A DNA stretch of 45,913 nt from Opitutaceae bacterium UBA2377 (GTDB taxonomy: Bacteria; Verrucomicrobiota; Verrucomicrobiia; Opitutales; Opitutaceae): positions 22,467 through 68,379 of the forward strand of contig DDSZ01000007.1 in the NCBI GenBank assembly GCA_002344205.1, given 5' to 3'. The notes beneath the pieces were generated by a model, which searched no databases, was not told the origin of the DNA, and saw only the letters and a program-made list of their open reading frames with translations. Made by a program: the position numbers and the translations under genes. Within the stretch, counting starts at the first letter, position 1; each line of letters opens with the position of its first letter. Positions 20,010 through 28,971 of the stretch are shown in pieces.

Positions 20010-20717
20010 ATGACCCTCAAACAGGTGATGGCGGCGTTGCAGGCCAAGGGGAGTGAGCCGATCAAGCGGATCCTCATGAAGCACGGCGCCAAGGAGCCGT
20101 TCTTCGGGGTGCGCATCGGCGACATGAAGCCGCTCGCGAAGCAGCTCAAGGGCCGGCAAGACCTCGCGCTCGAACTCTACGCGACCGGCAACGGCGACGC
20201 CCAGTATCTCGCCGGCATGATCGCCGACGGCCGGCTCATGACCAAGGCGCAGCTCGACGGGTGGGCGAAGACCGCCGCGTGGGACATGATTTCCGGCACG
20301 ACCGTGCCCTGGGTGGCTTCCGAACATCCCGACGGCGCGGCGCTCGCGCTCAAGTGGATCGCCGCGAAAAACGAGCAGACCGCCCGCGCCGGCTGGAGCG
20401 CGCTCGCCGCGCTTGCCGCCACGCGGCCTGATGCGGAACTGCCGCTGCCCGACTATGCCCGTCTGCTGAAAAACCTCCCCCGCGACCTGCCCAAGGCCAC
20501 CGGCGGCGTCCGTTATACAATGAACAACTTCGTCATCGCCTGCGGCACCTACCTCGCGCCGCTTGCCGCGCAGGCCATCGCCACGGCGCGGGCCCTTGGT
20601 CCCGTGCAGGTGGACATGGGTGGCACCGAGTGCAAGGTGCCCGAGGCGGAAAGCTACATCCTGAAAGCCCGCCGCGGCGCGCCCGTCGCGCCCAAACGCA
20701 AGACCGTGCGGTGCTGA
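20010..20717 (+). CDS. DNA alkylation repair protein (AlkD-like)
   Basis: A 235-residue protein resembling the AlkC/AlkD-type HEAT-repeat superfamily of DNA alkylation-repair glycosylases. The start at 20010 gives MTLKQVMAALQAKGSEP. Helix-rich blocks FFGVRIGDMKPLAKQLKG, QYLAGMIADGRLMTKAQLDGW and TAAWDMISGTTVPWVA match the family consensus. The C-terminal lobe (TMNNFVIACGTYLAPLAAQA, DMGGTECKVP) belongs to the subgroup found widely in environmental bacteria. True glycosylase activity is not certain. It sits in a run of co-directional single genes from sseA to the PhyH dioxygenase. Confidence 0.75.
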   Translation: MTLKQVMAALQAKGSEPIKRILMKHGAKEPFFGVRIGDMKPLAKQLKGRQDLALELYATGNGDAQYLAGMIADGRLMTKAQLDGWAKTAAWDMISGTTVPWVASEHPDGAALALKWIAAKNEQTARAGWSALAALAATRPDAELPLPDYARLLKNLPRDLPKATGGVRYTMNNFVIACGTYLAPLAAQAIATARALGPVQVDMGGTECKVPEAESYILKARRGAPVAPKRKTVRC

Positions 20718-20772
20718 GAATGACGCGTTCCGGGCTTGGCACCGCCGCCGCCGGGCGCATACGAATGCGGCC

Positions 20773-21615
20773 ATGCCCCCAAGTGCGTTTGCCGAAGAGC
20801 GCGACCTGAGTTTCCAGCCGGTGGTCAATCCCGCCCCGCGCGTCCTCACCCGCGAGCAGGTCGCCTTCTACAACTCCCATGGTTACGTCGCGCCGTTCCG
20901 CGCCTACGCGCCGGCCGAGGCCGCCCGCAACCGCGCCTATTTCGACGACCTTCTCGCCAAGGTGCAGTCCGCCCGCAAGGACCTCGACGCCTATTCCATC
21001 AACGGCTACCATGTCTGCTGCGCCGGCCTGCACGACATCGTCACGCATCCGGTCATCCTCGACCACGTGCAGGACCTCATCGGTCCGGACATCGTCTGCT
21101 GGGGCACTCATTTCTTCTGCAAGGTCGCACACGACCCGCGCAAGGTCGCCTGGCACCAGGATGCGTCCTACTGGCCGCTCACGCCCGCCCGCACCGTCAC
21201 CGTGTGGCTGGCGATCGACGATGCCGACCGGGAAAACGCCGCGATGATGTTCCTGCCCGGCACGCACACGCGCGGCCATCTGAAGTGGCGGCAGGTCAGC
21301 GGCCCGGCGGTGCTGAACCAGGAAATCGAGAACACCGCGCAGTTTGGCGAGCCGGTCTTCGATGAACTCAAGGCCGGCGAATTTTCACTGCACGCCGACA
21401 TGCTCGCGCACGGCTCGAATCCGAACACCTCCGACCGCCGCCGCTGCGGGCTGACGCTGCGCTATTGTCCGCCGACGGTGCGCGCCCTTGATCCCCGCTG
21501 GGCCCGGGGAGCGGTGCTCTGCCGCGGCCAGGATGCCGCCGGCAACTGGGTGCACAACCCGCGCCCGCCGGGCGAGGATGTGAACGTCATCATCCAGGCC
21601 ATCGGGGCGAACTGA
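20773..21615 (+). CDS. Phytanoyl-CoA dioxygenase (PhyH) family protein
   Basis: A 280-residue Fe(II)/2-oxoglutarate oxygenase-like protein. The metal triad is visible as H128-x-D130 in WHQDASYWPL and H213 in MLAHGSNPN; the arginines in DRRRCGLT at 221-228 would hold 2-oxoglutarate. The fold is supported by TVTVWLAIDDAD and FLPGTHTRGH. The family hydroxylates very different molecules (fatty acyl-CoA, ectoine, secondary metabolites), so the substrate is unknown. The gene lies 55 bases after the AlkD-like gene. Confidence 0.87.
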   Translation: MPPSAFAEERDLSFQPVVNPAPRVLTREQVAFYNSHGYVAPFRAYAPAEAARNRAYFDDLLAKVQSARKDLDAYSINGYHVCCAGLHDIVTHPVILDHVQDLIGPDIVCWGTHFFCKVAHDPRKVAWHQDASYWPLTPARTVTVWLAIDDADRENAAMMFLPGTHTRGHLKWRQVSGPAVLNQEIENTAQFGEPVFDELKAGEFSLHADMLAHGSNPNTSDRRRCGLTLRYCPPTVRALDPRWARGAVLCRGQDAAGNWVHNPRPPGEDVNVIIQAIGAN

Positions 21616-21751
21616 GTCTCATTCTGGCGAGTCGGCGCTGAGTTTTGCCGCGGATTGCACGGAACTACGCAGGGGCAAGCCCCGTCCGAATACCAGCTTA
21701 ACGTGCCTGGGCGCCCATGCGCGGTTTCACCTGCACCTGGCAGGTGCCGGC

Positions 21752-22000
21752 TCAGTTTACGCCGCGGGCTTTCAGGAGGGCAGCGAGTTCGACCGGATCG
21801 GCCGTGCCCTTGATGGTATTGAGGTGGCTGAGGACGGCCATGCGGTCATCGGGGCCGCAACTGGAGATTTCGATCATCCAGTCCTCGGTCTTGTCGGCGA
21901 CCGCGACGACCTCGTCCGACCAGGCAATGACCTCGGCGGCTTCCACGAAGCCCTGGGTGATGCCTTGGATAAAAAACTCCGCCTTTGTCCGATAATTCAT
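21752..22000 (-). CDS. Small acidic protein, function unknown
   Basis: An 82-residue protein starting MNYRTKAEFFIQGITQGF, with further predicted helices (EAAEVIAWSDEVVAVADK, PVELAALLKARG). No domain is recognised. The start at 22000 is preferred over upstream in-frame starts because the protein-like composition begins there and the imperfect direct repeat begins one base upstream. Codon use matches the neighbours. The gene is isolated on the minus strand, convergent with the PhyH gene and divergent from the Old Yellow Enzyme gene. Confidence 0.6.
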   Translation of the reverse strand: MNYRTKAEFFIQGITQGFVEAAEVIAWSDEVVAVADKTEDWMIEISSCGPDDRMAVLSHLNTIKGTADPVELAALLKARGVN

Positions 22001-22056
22001 GGCATGACTCTCCGGGGAGCATTCGAGTCTGCCAAGCGCGAAAGCGGGTGTCCGCG
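22001..22056. repeat. Imperfect direct repeat, copy 1
   Basis: The 35 bases at 22022-22056 (starting TTCGAGTCTGCCAAGCGC) match 23315-23349 with only four differences, all transitions. Similarity extends upstream through a TGACTC block. The two copies bracket the Old Yellow Enzyme gene. Confidence 0.75.
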
Positions 22057-22109
22057 TCCCACTTGCTATTTCCGTCGTCCGACATTCTTTGCCGCTTTCC
22101 GTTTCACCC

Positions 22110-23189
22110 ATGCCGCACGAAGCCCTCTTCACCCCCGTCCAACTCGGCGCCATCGCCCTCCCGAACCGCATCGTCATGGCGCCCCTCACGCGCTGCCGGG
22201 CCGATGCCAACCATGTGCCGACCGACATCATGGCGGATTACTACGCGCAGCGCGCCGGGGCCGGGCTGATCATCGCCGAGGCGACGATGGCGATGGAGGG
22301 CAACTCCGCCTTCTGGCACGAGCCCGGCATCCACTCCGAGGCCCAGGTCGCAGGCTGGAAGAAGGTCACCGACGCGGTGCATGCCGCCGGCGGACGTATC
22401 GTGCTGCAGATCTGGCACGGCGGCCGCGCCTGCCACCCGCTGCTCAACGACGGCCGCCAGCCGGTCGCGCCCAGCGCGCTCGCGATCACCGGCGACGAGG
22501 TGCACACGCCCCAGGGCAAGCAGCCCTATGTGGTGCCGCGCGAACTGCGCGACGACGAGCTGCCGGGCATCGTGGCCGGTTTTGCCCGCGCGGCGGAGAA
22601 CGCGAAGGCCGCCGGGTTCGACGGGGTCGAGGTGCATGGCGCCAACGGCTACCTGCTCGACGAATTCCTGCGCGACGGCAGCAACCACCGCACCGCTCCC
22701 TACGGCGGACCGATCGCCAACCGGGCGCGGCTGCTGCTGGAGGTGGTTGACGCCGTCGTGGGCGTCTGGGGTCGGGACCGGGTGGGGGTGCGCATCTCGC
22801 CGCTCAACAGCTATAATTTCATGTTGGATAGCGACCCGGTCGCGTTGACCCGGCATGTCGCCAGCGAGCTGAACGCGCGCGGCATCGCCTTCCTCGACCT
22901 GATGCGCGGCGATTTCTTCGGCGTGCAGCAGGGTGACGTCGTCACGCCGGCGCGTGCGGCCTTCAAGGGATCGCTGCTCGTGGGCATGGGCTTTGGGCCG
23001 GAGGAGGCCGAGCAGACCGTCCAAAGCGGCACGGCCGCTGCGATCGTTTTCGGTCATCACTTCATCAGCAATCCCGATCTGCCTGCCCGCGTGCGCGCCG
23101 GCGTGCCGCTAGTGGAGCCGGACAGCAAGACCTTCTACAGTCCGGGCCCGCGCGGCTACACGGATTACCCCGTGATGGGCGCGGTGTGA
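22110..23189 (+). CDS. Old Yellow Enzyme family alkene reductase (NemA-like)
   Basis: A 359-residue FMN-dependent ene-reductase that reduces activated C=C bonds and, in relatives, nitro compounds or N-ethylmaleimide. The start MPHEALFTPVQLGAIALPNR is the canonical OYE N-terminus. WHGGR at 102-106 and the active-site histidine/asparagine/tyrosine set H176, N179, Y181 (EVHGANGYLLDEF) are present. Later RDGSNHRTAPYGG and GHHFISNPDLP blocks match NemA-type enzymes. Physiological substrate unknown. The gene is flanked by imperfect direct repeats (22001-22056 and 23292-23349), which may hint at past mobility. Confidence 0.93.
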   Translation: MPHEALFTPVQLGAIALPNRIVMAPLTRCRADANHVPTDIMADYYAQRAGAGLIIAEATMAMEGNSAFWHEPGIHSEAQVAGWKKVTDAVHAAGGRIVLQIWHGGRACHPLLNDGRQPVAPSALAITGDEVHTPQGKQPYVVPRELRDDELPGIVAGFARAAENAKAAGFDGVEVHGANGYLLDEFLRDGSNHRTAPYGGPIANRARLLLEVVDAVVGVWGRDRVGVRISPLNSYNFMLDSDPVALTRHVASELNARGIAFLDLMRGDFFGVQQGDVVTPARAAFKGSLLVGMGFGPEEAEQTVQSGTAAAIVFGHHFISNPDLPARVRAGVPLVEPDSKTFYSPGPRGYTDYPVMGAV

Positions 23190-23229
23190 TCCGGTTGAAT
23201 TTCTGGCAAAAGTTTTAGCTCCCAAACTG

Positions 23230-23274
23230 CGAAACGTGGCCTGACTCCATCCGTCTGCCTTAGCTGTTCTCAAC
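23230..23274. repeat. Degenerate copy related to the attC-like element at 24157
   Basis: Read on the minus strand, it shares ACGGATGG, then AGTCAG, then GGCC and GTT in the same order as the element at 24157-24217, but lacks the central insert and has a poor outer stem. It could be a decayed relative of that element. Confidence 0.3.
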
Positions 23275-23291
23275 AAGGTCGAAACACTTAA

Positions 23292-23349
23292 AGCCTGACT
23301 CCTTCTGCAGTCTTTTCGAATCTGCCAAGTGCGAAAACGGGTGTCTGCG
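23292..23349. repeat. Imperfect direct repeat, copy 2
   Basis: The core at 23315-23349 (starting TTCGAATCTGCCAAGTGC) matches 22022-22056 with four transitions. It is preceded by the same TGACTC block seen upstream of copy 1. Confidence 0.75.
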
Positions 23350-23391
23350 AATCAAGCCACTCAAGAGTCAGTCAGGCACCTTTGACGGGAA

Positions 23392-23466
23392 GGTAGGGGC
23401 CGACCTCCGTGGCGGCCCGGTCAGTCGGCGTATCGTTTCCGGCCCGCCCGGAGGGCGGACCCTACC
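23392..23466. repeat. 75-bp imperfect palindromic intergenic repeat
   Basis: Begins GGTAGGGGCCGACCTCCG and ends with the near-complement CGGAGGGCGGACCCTACC. The arms are about 26 bp and match at all but a few positions, around a central loop rich in T and G. The size and form fit a MITE- or REP-like interspersed element. It has no coding capacity and lies just downstream of the small membrane-protein gene, where the folded transcript might also act as a 3' end. Confidence 0.7.
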
Positions 23467-23506
23467 TGTCTGTCTGCGGCTCGACGTGACCAGTGCCTGA
23501 CAGGTT

Positions 23507-23926
23507 CTAGGCGGTCTTGGTTAGTTTTCGTCCGATCAGGACGGCAAGCCATGCCATGGGGAGATAGGCGGCAATCAGATCGAGGCAGATAAACCAAACC
23601 GGGGCCGGGATCATGAAGGTGGCGGCGATACCACCGGCCAGATAGACGGCTCCAATGACGAACGCATACACCTTCCGGCAACTGGCCGCGATGAGATACG
23701 CGACAGTCGCACCGACCAAGGTCCCGAGCGCATGGGCCAGGAAGGGAAAAACAAAGTGCTTTGGTTCGAAGAGGTGAATCGAAGCACGAATGCTCTCAGC
23801 ATCGCCCACGTTAACCCCGGCCGGCGGCGCGATCACCTGAGGACCCAGCAGAACCAGTCCCATGTTCACGCAGCCGCCAACGACAAGCCCAACCACGATG
23901 GCCAGTATGCCTCTGAGGATTTTCAT
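23507..23926 (-). CDS. Small four-helix membrane protein, function unknown
   Basis: A 139-residue protein with about four hydrophobic helices: near residues 3-25 (ILRGILAIVVGLVVGG), 60-80 (PFLAHALGTLVGATVAYLI), 85-105 (VYAFVIGAVYLAGGI) and 108-130. The start at 23926 (ATG AAA ATC) puts the first helix at the N-terminus; a longer frame from 24016 only adds a cysteine-rich polar leader. No domain is recognised. It is one of two genes in an accessory island. Small membrane proteins like this are common in gene cassettes and defence islands, but no function is claimed. Confidence 0.65.
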   Translation of the reverse strand: MKILRGILAIVVGLVVGGCVNMGLVLLGPQVIAPPAGVNVGDAESIRASIHLFEPKHFVFPFLAHALGTLVGATVAYLIAASCRKVYAFVIGAVYLAGGIAATFMIPAPVWFICLDLIAAYLPMAWLAVLIGRKLTKTA

Positions 23927-24303
23927 AGGGCATCGATCAGGTATGACGGCCGTGCTGCAGGCGCAAGCGGGAACAGGATGACATACCCTTGGGATGTGGA
24001 TATGTTCGTGGAGCAATGATAGATGAGGCTGGATGTCCGCAAAGTTTACCCACCAAAGGAGGGTTTGCCTGCGCGATTATCTGGGGGCTTGCAGGGGAAC
24101 TCGAAGGACTCAGTGGCGAGCCAAGCCTCCGACATCATTGGTTTGTAGATACCTAACGCCTAACGGCCAGACCCCATCTGACTGGCGCCCCCATCCGTTT
24201 GCCCAGCTCGTTAGTGTGCTGCGCTTCTTGGTCTGGCACCAGTGCGGTCAGTCAAGAGTCAACACGTGACGTCCTTCGTGGGCCCCTAAAAGCGATAGTG
24301 TGC
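23927..24303. other. Gene-free stretch between the membrane and HEPN genes
   Basis: Short open frames here (for example 24033-24269 plus) look random. The only structure I see is the attC-like element at 24157-24217 and nearby short repeats (CAAGAGTCA also occurs at about 23362). Base composition is intermediate between the island and the GC-rich backbone. Confidence 0.6.
24157..24217 (-). other. attC-like recombination-site candidate
   Basis: Read on the minus strand, it starts TAACGAGCTGGGC and ends GTCTGGCCGTTAGGC. TAACG pairs with CGTTA, then after one unpaired A, GCTGGGC pairs with GTCTGGC (three G-T wobbles). That is the layout of an integron attC: two paired boxes and an extrahelical base, ending in a perfect GTTRRRY core (GTTAGGC). 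The left core (CACTAAC) departs from the RYYYAAC consensus. It lies about 90 bases after the stop of the HEPN gene, the correct side for a cassette. No integron integrase is visible. Confidence 0.35.
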
Positions 24304-25494
24304 TCATGCAGTGGGCTTCGTCGTGTTCACAAAGGTGAGAAAACTCTGAGCAAGTATTCGCTCGAGCCAGACAATTGGTGGGGCTCTATCCTCATTCACA
24401 AATAGCTCCATGGACGCGAATACGCTCATTCGAGAGCTTGTTCCTAACAGAGCGGAATCGCGAATTGGCGTGGCCGTGTGCACATATCCACTTCGTGTCG
24501 CGTATGCCAATTTGATAGCCGCATCCTCATCAGCCACTTTGAAAATCTGCGCAGAATCCTCAAAATTGAATATCCACGGTGCGCTAGTATGGCCGGCACC
24601 ATATTTTTTCAGAAATAATGCGAAAAGCTCACCACGTTGTTTATGCCGAATCGAATCAGTTGCAGTGAGGCAGAGAGCTTTAATCTGATCTGCTGGAAGA
24701 CCCAATTTAGAAGCGGCTGCCTGTAAGTTTTGGCTGATTCTCAAATCCAATCTTTCCTGCTCACTTCTCTCAACAGAAGGAAACGCTGCATGCGCCAAAG
24801 CATCGGCAGCAAAAATAAAGCACAGATATGAAATATCAGGCTGATCAAACAATAGCTCTAACCCACGGTGATATGAACGTGCAGCATCGATGATCTTCTT
24901 CGCTTGAGGGTGCTTTCCAATTTGAAGCAGAAACAGCCGCAGCTTTTCTGGGGAGACTCCTACGGCCTCAGGGTTCGGATTATGAAATGTCGTTCCATCT
25001 ACGCTGGTTAGGCTGTTTAGCGGTAGTTTTGACCAAAATGCAGCCTGTTTGCTCGATGAAACGATAGGTATCGGCAATCGCTTCAATATCGGGTGCGCAG
25101 GAATCCAATCGGAAGTCTCAACGGTATTTGGCCCGCAGTGTGTAACGAGGCGCCGTAGATAAATGCTCAATAGAGCTACTATCCCGTCAACGATTTCACG
25201 GTGGTGTGCATACATCACAGTCTGCACACCTGAGGTGCGGGCTTTTTCGCGAACCGATATGCGAAGGACCAATTCCTGTGGATATTCCGAAAACGGCAGT
25301 GCCGCGGTCAGTAGTTCAACGGGCTCAAGTAGCAATATACGCCCGAGGTCAGACCTAGACGCATCACCTAGCAGGTCGGCGTTGTAGCCGCAGCCGCTGA
25401 GCAACAAGCGATGTTCATAGGTAAGCGGGCCAGTAGCAGCCTGATTTTTCGCCCACTCGGCGAGGAACTCGGTTGTAGCACACCATTGAGCCAT
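24304..25494 (-). CDS. Apea-like HEPN domain protein (putative RNase/defence protein)
   Basis: A 396-residue protein. Near the C-terminus, LAYATRSGYVHTAT at about 329-342 carries the HEPN RX4H motif (R334 to H339), in the form typical of Apea-like HEPN proteins. Upstream helices such as SYHRGLELLFDQPD and ISYLCFIFAADALAHAAF match the preceding HEPN helices. The N-terminal 170 residues show no recognisable domain. HEPN proteins are often metal-independent RNases in toxin-antitoxin or phage-defence systems, but activity here is inferred. By eye the gene is much more A+T-rich and uses different codons than its neighbours, suggesting horizontal acquisition. It lies 50 bases downstream of the icd stop on the same strand; its ATG is inside an inverted repeat. 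Confidence 0.68.
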   Translation of the reverse strand: MAQWCATTEFLAEWAKNQAATGPLTYEHRLLLSGCGYNADLLGDASRSDLGRILLLEPVELLTAALPFSEYPQELVLRISVREKARTSGVQTVMYAHHREIVDGIVALLSIYLRRLVTHCGPNTVETSDWIPAHPILKRLPIPIVSSSKQAAFWSKLPLNSLTSVDGTTFHNPNPEAVGVSPEKLRLFLLQIGKHPQAKKIIDAARSYHRGLELLFDQPDISYLCFIFAADALAHAAFPSVERSEQERLDLRISQNLQAAASKLGLPADQIKALCLTATDSIRHKQRGELFALFLKKYGAGHTSAPWIFNFEDSAQIFKVADEDAAIKLAYATRSGYVHTATPIRDSALLGTSSRMSVFASMELFVNEDRAPPIVWLERILAQSFLTFVNTTKPTA

Positions 25495-25536
25495 CGGCGA
25501 AACTCACTGATCAATCGCTGGTTGGCCGCCGATGGC
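25490..25536 (-). promoter_or_regulatory. 10-bp inverted repeat sequestering the HEPN gene start codon
   Basis: GCCATCGGCG (25490-25499) is the exact complement of CGCCGATGGC (25527-25536). In the minus-strand transcript these form a 10-bp stem around a 27-nt loop, and the 3' arm contains the AUG of the HEPN gene (25492-25494). No U-run follows, so it is not a standard icd terminator. It could limit translation initiation or be an operator. Confidence 0.5.
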
Positions 25537-25544
25537 AAATTCTT

Positions 25545-27842
<2,298 letters not shown>

Positions 27843-27936
27843 TCAAGAGGGCAGGGCCGGGCACGGTCAAAGGCAATTTGCGCTAAGGGAAAAGCGCCAC
27901 TGAGCGGAGAATTCGTTGCGATAGACGGCTTGGAGC

Positions 27937-27964
27937 TTGCGACCGACAGATGGGGTGTTATACC
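27937..27964 (+). promoter_or_regulatory. Candidate sigma-70-type promoter with a leader hairpin
   Basis: TTGCGA at 27937-27942 and an extended -10 TGTTATACC (hexamer TATACC at 27959-27964) are separated by 16 bases. A short dyad, CTACGG (27964-27969) and CCGTAG (27977-27982), follows in the leader. It would serve the gene starting at 28004. Only a sequence match. Confidence 0.35.
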
Positions 27965-28003
27965 TACGGTCGTCGGCCGTAGCCCGACACCACCCCAAAC
28001 CCC

Positions 28004-28714
28004 ATGGCAGGCGCGATTCTCCTATTTTTGTCCGGTCTGCTGCTGGGTGCCATGGGGGGTGCGTTGGGTTATCATCTCTGGCAGGCGCGGCAGCCGAAAG
28101 GCCCGGAAGTGAAGGATGCGCCGTTGCCGCCGACGGGCGGGACCTCGGATCCGTTTGCGCAACACTGGTCGCAGAAGCTGCTCGAGCTGTTGGACTGGCG
28201 GGTGTTTCGCGATGTCGTGGCGGCCTACATCCGGCAACTCGGTTTTGAGGTGAAGGCGCGCGCACCCGATGCCAACGGCGTGATCGAGCTGGAGGGCTTT
28301 GATCCCGCGACGGGCAAGCCGGCGATGCTGGTGCGCTGCCAGGCTTGGGACCGGGAGCTTGTGGATGATCGCGCGGTGCTCGATCTGCATGCGGCGATGG
28401 CGGCCGCGGGCGTGACCCAGGGTGCGTATCTCACGACGGGGCGGTTCACGCCGGCAGCGGTGACGGCCGTCGCCGCCCACAACATCGATCTGGTGAGCGG
28501 CAGCGAACTGCTGGAGCGCGTCGGTCAACTGCCGCTGGCCGCGCAAAACCACCTGTTAAACCTCGCCACAGAGGAGCACTACGCGATGCCGACCTGCCCG
28601 ATCTGCAACGTGAAGATGGTCCGGCGGATGACGGTGACGGCCGGTCGGCCGGGAGTGTATTTCTGGGGCTGCCGCAATTTCCCCCGCTGCGAACGAACTT
28701 TCCCGGCCGTTTGA
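28004..28714 (+). CDS. Membrane-anchored degenerate Mrr-like domain with topoisomerase-type zinc finger
   Basis: A 236-residue protein in three parts: an N-terminal membrane helix (about 1-24), an Mrr/REase-like fold (about 55-172) and a C-terminal four-cysteine zinc finger (C198, C201, C223, C229) like those at the end of topoisomerase I. The Mrr core is recognisable from the LGFEVKARA helix-strand, the paired strands, and GAYLTTGRFTPAAV followed by IDLVSGSELL. Active family members have a D in the GID strand and a Q/E-x-K motif. Here these read GVIEL (E95) and RCQ (Q113), so the PD-(D/E)XK site looks lost and DNA binding without cleavage is more likely. Divergent from icd. Confidence 0.72.
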   Translation: MAGAILLFLSGLLLGAMGGALGYHLWQARQPKGPEVKDAPLPPTGGTSDPFAQHWSQKLLELLDWRVFRDVVAAYIRQLGFEVKARAPDANGVIELEGFDPATGKPAMLVRCQAWDRELVDDRAVLDLHAAMAAAGVTQGAYLTTGRFTPAAVTAVAAHNIDLVSGSELLERVGQLPLAAQNHLLNLATEEHYAMPTCPICNVKMVRRMTVTAGRPGVYFWGCRNFPRCERTFPAV

Positions 28715-28847
28715 GCCGGCGGATTGTCACAAATATGTAAACGCTGGGCCGGGCGGGCGATTAGGTTGAACGCTCCCGGTGGTGGCCGCGTCTGACCGGG
28801 TGTAGTCAGTGTAGTGTAGTCTGAGTTGGTTTGCTTGGTGTTAGGGT

Positions 28848-28878
28848 AAGGGCCGCCCAGGGGTGGGCGGCCCTTTTT
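28848..28878 (+). terminator. Strong intrinsic terminator, plus strand
   Basis: GGGCCGCCC at 28850-28858 pairs perfectly with GGGCGGCCC at 28865-28873 around a 6-base loop, extended by AA/TT, and is followed by TTTTT. It lies 135 bases after the stop at 28714 and ends that transcript; the leader holds GTAGT-type short repeats (28802-28822). It also shows that the sthA start lies downstream of it. Confidence 0.85.
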
Positions 28879-28971
28879 ATGTCTCCAAGTCGGGCGGAAT
28901 GCGGCGTTTACAAGCCCGCCCGTATGGGCAGACTGCCTGACACCCCATCCGGCGCAGGCCCGCCGGGCCCC

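Larger units (their letters stand above)
23190..23506. other. Gene-free, repeat-rich stretch
   Basis: No credible gene. It holds a degenerate element at 23230-23274, two copies of GCCTGACTCC (23239-23248 and 23293-23302), direct-repeat copy 2 and a 75-bp palindromic repeat. Confidence 0.7.

Noticed and set aside
24033..24269. A 78-codon open frame in the accessory island
   Set aside because: Random composition, no start signal, and it overlaps the attC-like element.
28831..28971. An N-terminal extension of sthA
   Set aside because: It would read through an intrinsic terminator and has no flavoprotein similarity.
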